From: Beroe forskalii
Lineage: Eukaryota > Ctenophora > Nuda > Beroida > Beroidae
Assembly: GCA_011033025.1 (NCBI GenBank)
Contig: WFMF01000493.1
Location: 60,881 to 124,880 of the forward strand
DNA length: 64,000 bases
Direction: 5' to 3'
The notes beneath the pieces are model-generated. The model was given only the letters and a program-made list of their open reading frames with translations. It made no database searches and was not told the origin of the DNA. A program made the position numbers and the translations under genes. How positions within the stretch are numbered: the first letter of the stretch is position 1; every line of letters starts with the position of its first letter. Below are positions 1-27,025 of the stretch, piece by piece.

Positions 1-24
1 CGTGTAGTACACAGTACAATTCAA

Positions 25-1817
25 TTAAAGGGGTAGTTCACTATAGAATTGACTTTTAAGAAAATTAAAATGGTTATGATTTTATCACTTCTCACGTTGC
101 ATGTTATACAATGGTGAAATCCCCATGCCTCTATCTCAATTAGGCCGCGAATTATTGCGGTTTATAGATTTCAGCGCGATGACGTCACGTGGGCACAACA
201 GGTTGCCGCACAGCGTTACAATACGTGTGAAATCTATGTATTGTGCACTGATATAATATAGAAGTATAGAGGTGTTAAATTGGGTACAACTGTCGGAATT
301 TCAGTTGATCGTTTAAAATTTTGTTTTCTTCAATGTTTGCAATTGTATTGAACTATAAATTTCAAGTAGTCGTATGCAAGAAAAGAGTAATATTTACCAA
401 ATTATTATAACACACCTATTAAGTTGCAAATGATTACACGCTATATAGTATACTTCTTGAATCATGATATGTGTAGACTGTACCTAAGTACCTACCTATC
501 GAGTCATAATATGTACCGTAGATTCATCATTCAACAATGTTTTTGTTTTTCTGATAAATTTTCATCCAACAGTGTATAGTAGTGTAGACTGACAATATAT
601 CAGAAAAGCAAAAATTTGATTGTATGGAAATACCTTTATTGTCCATCTCTGCCCTTTGGCCATGTATGTGCTACTACCTTTACTGTGAGAATCGTAGTAC
701 TATCAAATTGCCCTGTTTTTCTACCACGTCTAAATAAAGCTTAGTCTCTGTTGTAGGATTCTAGCCCATAAAAATGTGGTAAGAATCGCTGACACGACAA
801 CAGTAGCCATCTTCAGGCGGAAGATCGTCGGAAAATTGTCTTCACTGTTTCTTACACTTGTGTTAGTCCCCTCATTCTCTGAACTGTCGTGTTAACATTC
901 ATATCCAACTGATCAACTGAAGCCGGCTTTTCGTCAGCAGCTTGCCCTTGGTTAAGACTTGAATCTAATAATATTGTCGTAGCAACCAGTAGTTAGTACT
1001 GCCGTGTTCCTTGCTGTCCTATCTTCAAACTCACTTCCTGCTATAATATTTGAGCCATTTGAATCTTGTAAAGTTGTCAGGTTTATCTTCTTTTGAGCAG
1101 CTTGAAAGGGAGTGACCGTCACAGCTTTCAGAAATCATTATACTATTTTACCTGCTTACTTACAACAATAGCTTATAGGTCATCATCACAGTTTAATCAT
1201 AGTTGACATTGTGTTGTGGTGTTTTGTATAAACTCTATTAAAGTGCCATAAATTACTGTCAGATACATTTATGGGTGTTGTGAAAGCTGAATTACTAAGC
1301 GTGAGTGGTACTACAGTATCATTCCTGTGATGTACATTTACATTCACTGTGTCCACAGATATTTATTTAAAAGTTAACATGAATCATGATCATACGTGCA
1401 ATACAGGATGTAAAATACAATATTATTCAGTATTGTGAGTTGTAACATATATTCAGGTGCCTTTTTTTCCATCCTGAATCCTGTTACCTCTTTATTGTTT
1501 GTGTTAATAAGTACCTACATTACATCATGGGTTGAGAGAAAGTTTAATTTCAATAATGAGAAACAAAAAGTAATTCAAAATACACAAAACTTTCGGCAGG
1601 AAAAACACATATATTACCTTTCACATAGCGTATCTGATAGCGTTTGTTGCGGTGATGTGCCCACGTGACGTCATCGCGCCATAACATAAAGGTGCGATTT
1701 CTCGCGATCAGAGTAACTTAGAAACACAGGGATTTCACTAAACATATGTTTGCAGTAATGGTAGATAAAATAGAACATAAAAAGTGGCACTTTTTCTAGA
1801 GTGTACTACCCCTTTAA
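25..1817. mobile_element. Kolobok-like non-autonomous DNA transposon with TTAA target site duplications
   Basis: An element of about 1.8 kb lies between two TTAA sites (25-28 and 1814-1817). Its ends are inverted: it starts AGGGGTAGTTCACT at 29 and ends with the matching ACTACCCCT at 1805-1813. A second inverted block is perfect over 23 bp (174-196 against 1657-1679) and contains CACGTGACGTCA on the right arm. A third pair, GGTGAAATCCCC near 113 and AGGGATTTCACT near 1729, sits between them. Terminal arms of about 180 bp, a TTAA duplication and an AGGGGTAGTTCAC-like end are what I know from Kolobok-type elements; piggyBac is the alternative TTAA family. No transposase is visible inside, so it would be non-autonomous. 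Boundaries are seen; the family is inferred. Confidence 0.72.
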
Positions 1818-2894
1818 ATTATAAGATTTTACAGCACAATAATTGTACACACTTACTGTACAGAGTACACACTGCGTACTGTTTCTTTTACCTATACTGA
1901 CAACATTATTTCGATAACTCTCCTGAATAATACTTTTACGACACATATATAATAGCTCATTTCTTAATTCCCAGTTTGAATGTTGAATTTATCGAAATCG
2001 TATACGTGATGCACTGATGTAGCGTATTTATTTACTGCGCCGTTTTAACAGTGATTCACCTGCAATGTTATTATCATTGTGTACAGGAAAGGTCGTGAAC
2101 CTTTTGATAAAATGGTACGTTTCTTTGAAATTAGGATTATTATCTCTACTGCGTATTTGTGTGTAGTATACCTACCCGCCCTAAATTGGCGTTTGCAACT
2201 CAATAGGCATTATCGCAGTACGAATTGGCTAATAAGTTTGATGACGTTTTACCACATTTCTTCACACGCAGGTTTGAGTAGTTCTATTTAATGCAGTACG
2301 GTGTATTAAGCAGTACATTTTGTGTGTATTTGTACTTTGTATATTCTCAACGTAGCTTCATGGTTTGCACTTTAAAGTGTAACGTTTGGAAATTGGCATG
2401 TATTTATTTAATGAAACGAACTGAACGGACATTATGAATTAAAATGCAGTGCATAATTTAGTATGCTTCATAAGTTTTCAATTGTTTATTGTTACTTATG
2501 TTTTTGTTTTCTGAAGGTAATCTAAACTTCTTTCAAAAAAAGAGTGAAGTCTACGGCTAAACTTTAGGATAACATTTTCGTGATAAGTTTTATATTTTAT
2601 GATTTGTGATGATTGGTATAATTTTCTTTATCTAACAGTATCTAATACTGAACCACCTTAATTTATTCATTCTCTAATGGCTGCGTTTCAATGTTTACAA
2701 TGTAAAGATATTATGGAAGATCTTGATTATTGATGTTTAATCTTTCGTTTTGCTTATTATATGCAGAACGCACGAATTCTAATCTAACTCTTACTCGTTT
2801 TTACTCGTTCTTCACAAATTTCAATACTTAAACTGCATATTAACAAATGATGTCTGAATTCCTCTCTAAATCTTTCTAACGTCCAGGAAGGATA
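1818..2894. other. Region upstream of GCSH, no gene recognised
   Basis: AT-rich sequence between the TTAA-flanked element and the GCSH start codon. The short open frames show no family resemblance or codon bias. It should hold the GCSH promoter and 5' UTR, but I see no clear TATA box or other decisive motif. Confidence 0.4.
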
Positions 2895-18245
<15,351 letters not shown>

Positions 18246-19024
18246 GACTTCTGTTAAGTGTGCAAATTCCTTCAGTCCAATTAAGTTACTGGATTTTCCT
18301 TTCCAGTGTATATTTTAATTAGTTTAGAAGCAATATAGATTTTTAGTTCATGTAAACTTAAAGTGAATTTATATCTTTAATTTATACAGCATTAACATTT
18401 TTATTATTTTCTGTACAACGGACACTTTTCATGATTCTTGATAGGCTCACTGTGTCCGTTTGCGGTCGAGACAATAGTTAGGCCTTTGAGCATCGACTCA
18501 TTTTGATATCGGCAATTGATGCGATAACGGTATGAAAAAATATTTGTATAGTTAAATTGTTCGGGTGTTTTATATTGATGTTTGGGGGTATAAAAAGATT
18601 AGGTAAATTATAGGTTCACTTCCAATGATAATATTTCACTGGAACTTTAATGAGATAATATTTACTCCGTCCCACTTTATATTTTCCGATTTAAACACCT
18701 TGTTCTGTTTGTGATTGCGTTTGTAGTAGTATTGTAGAAGTAGTGTTAAAATTCATATTGCAGTCTTAGACTCTATTTTGCGACCTAAAAAAGTTTGCAG
18801 TTTTATAGTTTTATGTGTGTCTCATTCATAGATAGATTTAGATCATTTAAAAAGGCTCAATTAATCCTATTTTCTAATTATTTCCATTTATATGATTATT
18901 TTTCACCTAGCGTCACATCATGCACTCTTATTATAAACCTCTTTGTCTAGCCGTCATGTTTGGATCGTGAGACGTGTGAGTCATGGTATGTACCCGGAGT
19001 CAGACCAGGGTTCCCCTGGCTGAG
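18246..19024. other. Intergenic region between GCSH and SKP2
   Basis: AT-rich DNA after the GCSH stop, presumably holding its 3' UTR and the SKP2 promoter. No clear TATA box, RNA gene or mobile element was recognised. Confidence 0.4.
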
Positions 19025-22000
19025 ATGACTGATGATCACCTCCGCAAAAGATGCAAGATTCTCTCACAAAGCTCAACCCAGAGTAAGTTGACGATTAGGA
19101 ATAACTGTGAAATATTTCAATCAAGTCTTTATTAAGGGGCATTCCGGACTTGATACTATGAATTTGAACCGTCTTAAATGGTAATTGAAATTGTATAATA
19201 GTCTTTAAATTTGAGTGTGAGTTCATGTTTATGAATGACCTCTTCAGGAAGTAAGAATTTGGGATATTTCTGGAAAATTCTAAAGATCAATGATTCATTT
19301 CCATGATCCCCATGGGTACGCTATAACTATTCGACTAAATGTGAAAATAATCCCTTTCTCTCTCCCCAGCCCACGCCCAGTCCCCGAACGAGCAGAGCAC
19401 GAGTGAGGACGGGTTCGATGAAACACGGGAGAACCTACCCCCTCCCGCCTGCTTCGTATCTCCTAAAACTCCTAAATCAGGTGGCTGTACTTTATATGCC
19501 TAAACGGATAAACATCGAGCTCGTCAAAGACCCTTCCATCTTGTATTGAATTCCTTTCACCTTCTTATGTCGTTTAAGGTATCGCTCTGTAATAAGCAGC
19601 TTTCTAACGATGCCAATAGAAACATGTGAAAACCTGATGTCCTCATTACTGAGTGGAATATCACCAGCCCCACCCCCATCCCCTGGGAAATTATTCAATT
19701 ATACCGTCCCGCTAGGTATCTACCACGCGGAGTGGATATCATCACCCTTCTGGCGACAGAGCATCTCGGACGACCAAATCAACAGATGGGAGACATCCGC
19801 TGACGAGATAGTCCTCAAGATATTCAGCTATCTCAACTTGGAGGATCTCTTCCGATGCGCACTGGTACGCTTTGATTAAACGTTTTGTTGTTCAATGGCG
19901 GCATTTTATTCGAAATTAAAGCAATAAAAACTAAAACGAAATATTTTCTTAAATTTTTCTAGATGGAACTTTCCATCTTTCCACATGCTTAAATTGAAGA
20001 TTCTCCTCATATTCCCCCTTGCACCAGGTGTGTCGGCACTGGTACGAGCTCTCGCACGATCGGCAGCTGTGGGAGCGGGTGAACCTGACCCAGCGCACCA
20101 TTCCCTTCGACAGACTGCTCTCCGTGCTAGGGTGTGGCAGCAAGTACCTCTCCCTGATGTGTGGTGATGTCAAGGATGTACCGGCTGCCTCGTTAAGGAA
20201 GGTGCTTATTTTCACTTTTTAGCAACAAAAGCAAATTCGAAGAACAGAACTTAGTTCTTCCTATTATGGGGAGAACGAGAAACGTTTTAATATTTCCACT
20301 ACCCACTCGTTACTAACATGACTCAGTTCTACTAATTCAGTACCACCGAGAAAAGCTGGAATTGGAGTACATTGACTTCGGGCTGTGCAACATCAAGCCA
20401 TTCCAGCTGACGTGTCTTCTGGAGCACTCCCCCAGCTCCGGAAAGTGAACCTGGAAGCTCTGGCCATCACGGGTCCCGTGTTACGGGCCCTAGCGCGGTA
20501 CTCTAACCTGGAGGTACTCAACTTGGCCATGTGCCAGAATGTCAATGGGACCCAGCTGGTGGCTGTAACGAGGCACTGCATTAATCTCAAGGAGCTGAAC
20601 TTGGCGTGGTGCCATGTCACGGAGTGCACGTTCAAGAAGATGTTCCCAAGTTAGTGTTTATCTTAATTGTTTAACAGCTAATCAACTAGATATTCAAAAT
20701 ATTCAGTTCGTCTGGCGTTTCTATACTCGCCAAATTTTGATTACCTTTGTTTGTCTAGGCATTCGGTAAATTCATATGGGAAGATTTGTCGAAGGTTTAC
20801 TTTGAATTTATTTCAATTGGGACCCACTGATTGACTACATTTGTACTACAGGACCATTATCCTCATTAGCCCTACTCAATACCCTACGTCTGATAGACCT
20901 CATTAGTCTCGATGATGCAGATGCGCATTATGTAATGCCCTATCATTAGATCACGTGTTAGCAGCCATTACGACAAGCAGGGATGGGTATAAAGGTCAGG
21001 ATTATCCTCTCCAGAGCATCGAATTTCTCCGCTCCACCATGACATCTGCTCTCGCTGACCGCTACGTCACCTACACCCAGATGCTGGAAGCTGAGCTTTT
21101 CTCCTCGGAGCCCAACTGCTGCCAGTACCTGATAGACGTTGGGATCCTGGCCCAACACCGACGCTGTGTCTCCTGCAGCAAGTGGATGCACATCAAGGAG
21201 TGTGCTCGGACCAAGTACCGGGAGGGGTGCTGCTGGAAGTGTTGTGACAGTACGGTGGCACTGCGAGTGGGGAGCATCTTGCAGCGGAAGAACCTGACCT
21301 ACCGGCAGTTCGTGGATATGTTGGACGCTTTCAGCAGAGATCTGGAGGTGAAGGACGCTGCGGTGTCTGTGGGAACTTCTCAGAGAACTGTCCGGCTCAT
21401 CTACAGGCAGATCAGAGCGCTGATTGAGGACGAAGTGAGGAGTGAGACCTCCTCAAGGAATGCTGAGACCTCCGCACGGAAAACTAGAAAGAGGAAGAGA
21501 AAGGGACCAGAGGAGCAGGAGAAGGAGGAGGAGGATCCCGTGGTCACGTGGCTGCGACAGAAGAACCTGCTTTCTCCCCCTCACAAGACACGCCTCCTCT
21601 TCGCCAGAGAACTGCCTCTGCTGTTAAATTTCAAGAAGTTCCAACAGAATTAAATGTTACAGATATATTTTGTATTGTAGAATTTGTTTATCTGATGATT
21701 GGAACAATTTTGTATCTTTAAATCATTATGCCAGCAGAATTTTCATAATGAAGATTTATAGAGGTTAAATACGTTTAAATTAGATGTTTAAGAACTTAAT
21801 CTGTCCATGATTCCTCTTGAATTTAATCCTAATGAAGTTTTCTACATGTTTGATTATCTCCTTACTCTCCGTTCATTCTTTGAACCTTCTTCAGAGAGAG
21901 TTGATTCCATGTTGAAGCTTAACATCAGTGGAGGCAGGGACACAGTGACTTGCGGAGTTATTGACCGGTTAACCGCCAAACTGCCCAACCTGATATCTCT

Positions 22001-25000
22001 TGATATTAGCGACTGTTTCAGACTTGATGGATCCGGTATGTTCGCTTTTAGCATACTGAAAGTTATTTTACAATTTACAGTCAAACATTGAAAATGCATT
22101 TTTGTGTATTGTAAATTCATCCCTTCATTCAGGTAACATAATAATATATTAAATTAAGAGGCGTACAAAATCATGGGCGGCCGAAAAACCGAGTGCCGTA
22201 CACTTAGTTCTGCATAATCATCCTTACCCAACTGATGACCTGGTGTGATTTTTAGGCCTTATTAATTTAATTTATTATTATTCATTAGTAACTAATGGTT
22301 CTTTAACCGTAGCAATGTAGCACGAGCTTTTGTTCTAAATGGGACACACTAAACTGAAAAAAGGCGATTTGGATGTGTGCTAATATGTAAAAAATATTAA
22401 AATCTTTATCAAAACATGCAATATTATCAATCTTCAATACCATACTAAGCTATTGATATCATTAAATTTATCCCTGATAAACTGATACAGTATTCTTAAA
22501 AACAATGTCTTGAAAACACAGATCATACAGTATGTGTCACTGTGTCAGATCATACAGTATGTGCCTCCCCACTCCTGCTTGCTGTTCTGCTGGCGGACTT
22601 GGTTCTCTGCTGCAAAGTAGCCCTCCTCCTTCTCTCCCTCTTCCTCTCCAGGTGCCTTCTGTTGGAGAACCAGGATGTGATACACTCCAGAGGCAGCTCG
22701 AACTGCGAGGCTATCTGAGCTGCATGGAGTCTGGAGATCTGTTGCTGGGCTGAGAAGGTGGTCTCCAGTATCTCGATCTGTGAGTAGGTGAAGCTGGTTC
22801 TCATCCGGATTATAGGAGGGGGAGGAGGGTTGGAGGGAGCAGTCTTCTTCCGAGCAGGAGAGGGTGGGAAGATGGGAGAGATGACTGGAGAGGGAGGGAG
22901 TGGGGTAGGGATCCCTGGAGACTGTATGTCTGGAGAGTGTATGCTATGGAAGGTCTCCTGGATGATGCAGGACAAGAAGCGCTGTCGTTTTGCAGCAAGA
23001 GTGGGGGCATCTGACTGTGGAGGGGAGTCGGGGGAGGTGCGTTTCTTCGTTCTCTGATTGTTGGTGGGGATCTCTGGCTTGAGGGATGTCTGGTCCTGTG
23101 GTTGGGATTGAGAGGTGGAGGGTTTCCTGATGCGTCCAGACGAGGAGTCCTTGGTGAGCTGAGAGTGAGGAGGGGGAGGAGGAGGAGGTAGGGGAATGCC
23201 ACAGAGACGAGGTAGAGTAGGGGAAGTTGGTAGGGTTCTCCTCCTTTCAGTGGGGGGAGGAGGAGGAGGCTTATCACAGACCAGAGGCAGGACCCTTCTG
23301 TTGGGAGTGGAGGAGAGCATCCCAAGGTTGAGAGGGGGAGGTCTGTTCTTCTGCAGTCTGGAGGAGGTGTCGAGGGAAGGAGATGAAGGTTGAAGAGTAG
23401 AATTCATTGCGAGTTGTTATCAGATAAGTAAACGATGATAGAAGTGATACTTGGTTGGTGAGGCCATGGTATATATACAACCGTAAGTGAGCCGTATTAC
23501 CAAGCATTGACGAGTTACATGACCCAGAGAGTTGGAGATCAGGTGACGAAGCAATGTCCCCCCATCACCAGAATCTCATTATCACCCTCATTAGGTGATT
23601 GCATACAATGGATCTAGTCATGACGAGGATCATATTGCAATGTAGTACATACAATGGTTTTAGTCATGACGAGGGTCATATTGCAATGTGAGATGAACGA
23701 ATCTAGAAGAGATGAGTTGGAAGATCGTGTTAGATGAGAAACTTTATCCTGATATTCTAGCAGTCCATCCAATAGAAGAAAAGAGTACCTATTATTGTTG
23801 TAAATTTGTAAACAGAGGTCATTGACAGACTAACTGAGTTCTAATTTCAGTTTTGGTGCCTTTTAAAATTGAAATGAGAATATCTACTGACAAAATCTTC
23901 ACACTAAGACACTATTTTAGTAGTACTATTGCATCTTTCCAGGACTAAAATTCGTGCAAAAATGAAAGACAATCGTGACTGACGTCCATAGATGAGCGAG
24001 CATAAATTGATGATCTGCAGTCTCGAGTGAAATAAGACAAGTGAAATGAGACAAGTGGTGTCAGTGACGAGGGTTTTGATCACTGACACTGGTGGGGGGT
24101 GCCACTGTCCTAATTGTCCCTAACTCAAAAAAGTGGATTGGAACAGGGACAGATGCGACATTTGGGACAAATGGGACAATTGGGACAATTGGGACAGACA
24201 AAATTGGACAATTTGGACTCAGCACCTGCCACCTGATGACATTGCCCTCCACTGTCCTCTATAGCATCTTATTTCAGCACTTGATGACATTGCCCTCCTC
24301 TGTCCTCTATAACATCTAATTTCAGCACTGGATGACATTGCCCTCTACTGTCCTCTATAACATCTAATTTCAGCACTGGATGACATTGCTCTCCACTGTC
24401 CTATATAACATCTAATTTCAGCACTGGATGACATTGCCTCCACCGTCCTCTATAACATCTAATTTCAGCACTGGATGACATTGCCCTCCACTGTCCTCTA
24501 TAATTTCAGCACTGGATGACATTGCCCTTTATAACATCTAATTTCAGCACTTGATGACATTGCCCTCCACTGTCCTCTATAACATCTTATTTCAGCACTG
24601 GATGACATTGCCCTCCACTGTCCTCTATAACATCTAATTTCAGCACTGGATGACATTGCCCTCCACTGTCCTCTATAACATCTAATTTCAGCACTGGATG
24701 ACATTGCCCTCCACTGTCCTCTATAACATCTAATTTCAGCACTGGATGACATTGCCCTTTATAACATCTAATTTCAGCACTTGATGACATTGCCCTCCAC
24801 TGTCCTCTATAACTTCTAATTTCAGCACTGGATGACATTGCCCTTTATAACATCTAATTTCAGCACTGGATGACATTGCCCTCCACTGTCCTCTATAACA
24901 TCTAATTTCAGCGCTGGATGACATTGCCCTCCACTGTCCTCTATAATATCTTATTTCAGCACTGGATGACATTGCCCTGCACTGTCCTCTATAACATCTA

Positions 25001-25358
25001 ATTTCAGCACTACTGGATGACATTGCCTCCACTGTCCTCTATAACATCTAATTTCAGCTAGATGACATTGCCCACTGTCCTCTATAACATCTTACAACTG
25101 TTGACATTGCCTCCACTGTCCTCTATAACTGCTAATTTCAGCACTGGATGACATATCCTTTATAACATCTAATTTCCATTGTCAATGCCCTCCAGGTTCC
25201 AGGAATCTAATTTCAGCAGATGATCTCAAGTAAATCATAACCGAATGTCAAGCTTCAATGATTTCTTAGGTCCCCGGCTTGAGGAGCTGTGTTGCAGTAG
25301 AGTGTACGAGTTGACAACTGTTGACGTCCTCACTTTCATACCTATGTTTTTCAAATAA
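19025..25358 (+). CDS. SKP2: SKP2-like F-box and leucine-rich-repeat protein
   Basis: Substrate receptor of an SCF ubiquitin ligase: the F-box binds SKP1, the LRRs bind substrate. Exons read by eye: 19025-19082, 19370-19480, 19716-19864, 20028-20201, 20341-20649, 21895-22035 and 25270-25358 (stop TAA). The F-box reads WETSADEIVLKIFSYLNLED then LFRCALVCRHWYELSHDRQL across exons 3-4. LRRs follow: YLSLMCGDVKDV, LEYIDFGLCNIKP, LRKVNLEALAITGP, LEVLNLAMCQNVNG, LKELNLAWCHVTE, then MLKLNISGG and LISLDISDCFRLDG, and a tail PRLEELCCSRVYEL. Exon 5 joins 21895 in phase 1, making continuous LRRs. One LRR exon expected before the tail is missing from its usual place; a similar coding piece lies at 20852-20949. 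Introns host two other genes and a 48-bp satellite. Confidence 0.82.
20852..20949 (+). CDS. SKP2: Candidate alternative terminal or out-of-order LRR exon of SKP2
   Basis: After an acceptor (TACTACAG at 20851) a phase-1 frame reads PLSSLALLNTLRLIDLISLD and continues to ...AHYVMPYH and TAG. It fits directly onto exon 5, giving a shorter SKP2 with its own end. By content it resembles the LRR expected after SDCFRLDGSG, which lies further downstream at 21895-22035, so the exon order looks changed. No strong phase-1 donor is seen inside it. Confidence 0.45.
21039..21653 (+). CDS. Zinc-ribbon/HTH protein related to ISXO2 (Merlin/IS1595) transposase N-terminus
   Basis: A single-exon frame of 204 codons starting at CCACCATGA, a good Kozak context. 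CxxC pairs at Cys43/46 and Cys65/68 form a zinc ribbon (RRCVSCSKW...CCWKCC). Residues 73-130 (VALRVGSILQRKNLTYRQFV, then KDAAVSVGTSQRTVRLIYRQ) match the pattern known from ISXO2-like transposases, where a zinc ribbon is followed by a 'gs.f....l....' helix and an HTH that binds transposon ends. The catalytic DDE domain is absent; instead there is a basic KTRKRKRKG patch and a short tail. It lies between SKP2 exons, same strand, with its own start. A domesticated DNA-binding protein or a truncated transposon remnant are both possible; the intact frame and nuclear-localisation-like patch favour the first. Confidence 0.65.
   Translation: MTSALADRYVTYTQMLEAELFSSEPNCCQYLIDVGILAQHRRCVSCSKWMHIKECARTKYREGCCWKCCDSTVALRVGSILQRKNLTYRQFVDMLDAFSRDLEVKDAAVSVGTSQRTVRLIYRQIRALIEDEVRSETSSRNAETSARKTRKRKRKGPEEQEKEEEDPVVTWLRQKNLLSPPHKTRLLFARELPLLLNFKKFQQN
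22550..23407 (-). CDS. Divergent PRD/Pax-like homeodomain protein nested in SKP2 intron
   Basis: An intronless frame of 285 codons. Residues 1-198 are low-complexity, with Pro runs (KPPPPPPTERRR, IPLPPPPPPPHS) and Ser/Pro clusters. The homeodomain spans about 199-258: RMRTSFTYSQIEILE, then LPLECITSWFSNRR. Key positions are present: Arg5, Phe8, Leu16, Phe20, Trp48, Phe49, Asn51, Arg53. Position 50 is Ser, the residue of Pax-type homeodomains, and RTSFT.. QIE.LE also resembles Pax/PRD class. No paired domain is seen. The C-terminus is basic (HLERKRERRRR) and short. It is probably a sequence-specific nuclear transcription factor. It lies antisense within a SKP2 intron. ATG at 23405-23407 was chosen as the first in frame; class assignment beyond PRD-like is uncertain. 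Confidence 0.85.
   Translation of the reverse strand: MNSTLQPSSPSLDTSSRLQKNRPPPLNLGMLSSTPNRRVLPLVCDKPPPPPPTERRRTLPTSPTLPRLCGIPLPPPPPPPHSQLTKDSSSGRIRKPSTSQSQPQDQTSLKPEIPTNNQRTKKRTSPDSPPQSDAPTLAAKRQRFLSCIIQETFHSIHSPDIQSPGIPTPLPPSPVISPIFPPSPARKKTAPSNPPPPPIIRMRTSFTYSQIEILETTFSAQQQISRLHAAQIASQFELPLECITSWFSNRRHLERKRERRRRATLQQRTKSASRTASRSGEAHTV
24228..25195. repeat. 48-bp satellite with acceptor-like motif in last SKP2 intron, about 20 units
   Basis: Tandem units of 48 bp contain AACATCTAATTTCAG, a branch-site-like CTAAT followed by TTTCAG, then CACTGGATGACATTGCC and CTCCACTGTCCTCTAT. Several units lack the 12-15 bp CCACTGTCCTCT part (near 24500-24540, 24750-24770 and 24841). As 48 = 3 x 16 it gives long artefactual open frames of a 16-residue repeat on the minus strand. 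The array ends about 75 nt before the acceptor of the last SKP2 exon (25270). Confidence 0.92.
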
Positions 25359-27025
25359 ATTATTGTAAACGGTTCCAGGAACGCAGAGATCTCAAGAAGT
25401 CAAACCAATGTCAACTTTGTATTTCTGTTTTTGTAAGAATTAAAAGAATGTTTGAGACCCTTTACCAGTGTACTGCATTTGCTTTGGCTGATTGAAATTT
25501 AACTCATTTTATTGATTGAATTTAACGAACTCCTCTCCAAGCAGCGCTTCCCTGCTCTACTGCTCAACTCAAAGGAAAGCTCTGACATTGCGAGGCCCTG
25601 TACAGAGTTGAAAGTTCCTAAAGGCTACTCTATCTTATGGGACATTGCCCTGCCTCCGTAACCACGTGTTTCCATGACAACAGGAGATGTCAGGAGGTAC
25701 AAATGATAAGGGCGGAATTGATATGGTCACATATGATATGACTAGGACTTTTGATCATCTTTTGATATAACATTTGATAGGTATCTTACTGGATATGTTA
25801 CAGGATATTCTTTGGAACATTCTATATCCTTGCTGCATTATATTATCTACTCTACTTCTATGTATATGTGATAGAATTTTATAAAATAGAACTTTATGAA
25901 CCCGTATATTACTGTAATCACGTTATCAATAAAGTTATTGTTTACTTGGCATGTCAACGTTCAAGCCATTGATTTATCTGTTGAACTTTTAAGTATTAAT
26001 AGACTCATGCATTTGAATAGTGCGCTCAGCACCCATTTGCCTAATGGTAAGTACTTTGAATTTGTTTATTGGTTTTCATCTTAAAATGATATTCTGAATA
26101 TGCTCAGAATTTATGGAAATGACTCACTGCTTTGAATTACCTCTGTGTTCTTTGACACAAATCCAGCGCGTACTTTTCATAGAGAAGTGACTAAGAGGTC
26201 ACCTTCTTGTGGCTGTTATATTATCTCAAGTGGACAATCTTTGTTTGTTATAGTTCTTTATCATGTTCGGGAACTTAATTAGTAAACATTATGAGAATGA
26301 AAGTTATGGATCTCATTAGTATGGATACATCAATGTACCGTCTTGCAAATGCAGTGTACACATATTAAGGTATCCATAATGGCCTTCCCGAGGCTCAGGC
26401 ATCTTTGTCTACCGAATTCAATTTTTATCCCACGGAATCGCTTTGTATATTATGTATTTTAACCTGACATTTTAATTAAATTATTTACGTATCCGATTAT
26501 TTCTTTTAAAACATTTTAAACATATGAAAATCAAGTAAATTGTTATTTTGAAACTGCATTGATTTCTATAATATATCTTAATTGAGGGATGAATTTTCTG
26601 TTTTAAAACAGTAAATTAAGTACTACACGTGATGAATAATTAATGAATACTTTGAAACACAAGCTCCGTCATAGAAGTTAGGAGGGAGTTATACAAACTT
26701 ACATGGGTTTCTTAGTTCTAATACCTGAGTTACTGGGCTGAGACGCTTACTGCTAGAATTCGCATTCATTCCAGTATTATTTGAGTCAAATTTATGACGA
26801 CTCGTACTTATGAAAGAAAAGTAGACGCAGGACTCAGAAAGTGTATGGTAACAGCACAGACATGTTCAAATTTCGCCACATATTTGTCGTTAAATCAGTG
26901 TTCTTGAAGGGCTTCATTGTGAACCTTGTCCTTCATGCGGTATTTTGCGTTCAATAGATGCACACAGTTATAAAGAAGCGGAAGAATGTCTTAATCTTAT
27001 TCAAAATCGACTAATCTGTGCTTTT
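25359..27025. other. Intergenic region downstream of SKP2
   Basis: AT-rich DNA with SKP2 3' UTR material near its start and AATAAA-like sites (for example about 25927). Nothing else supported: the short open frames show no family features. Confidence 0.4.

Noticed and set aside
20955-21038. Extension of the zinc-ribbon gene to an upstream GTG at 20955
   Set aside because: GTG is not a normal start here; ATG at 21039 has a strong CCACC context and the upstream residues lack domain features.
24498-25032. Minus-strand frames with a 16-residue repeat
   Set aside because: Period 48 bp equals 16 codons. The array lies in an SKP2 intron and the frames break wherever a unit is shortened.
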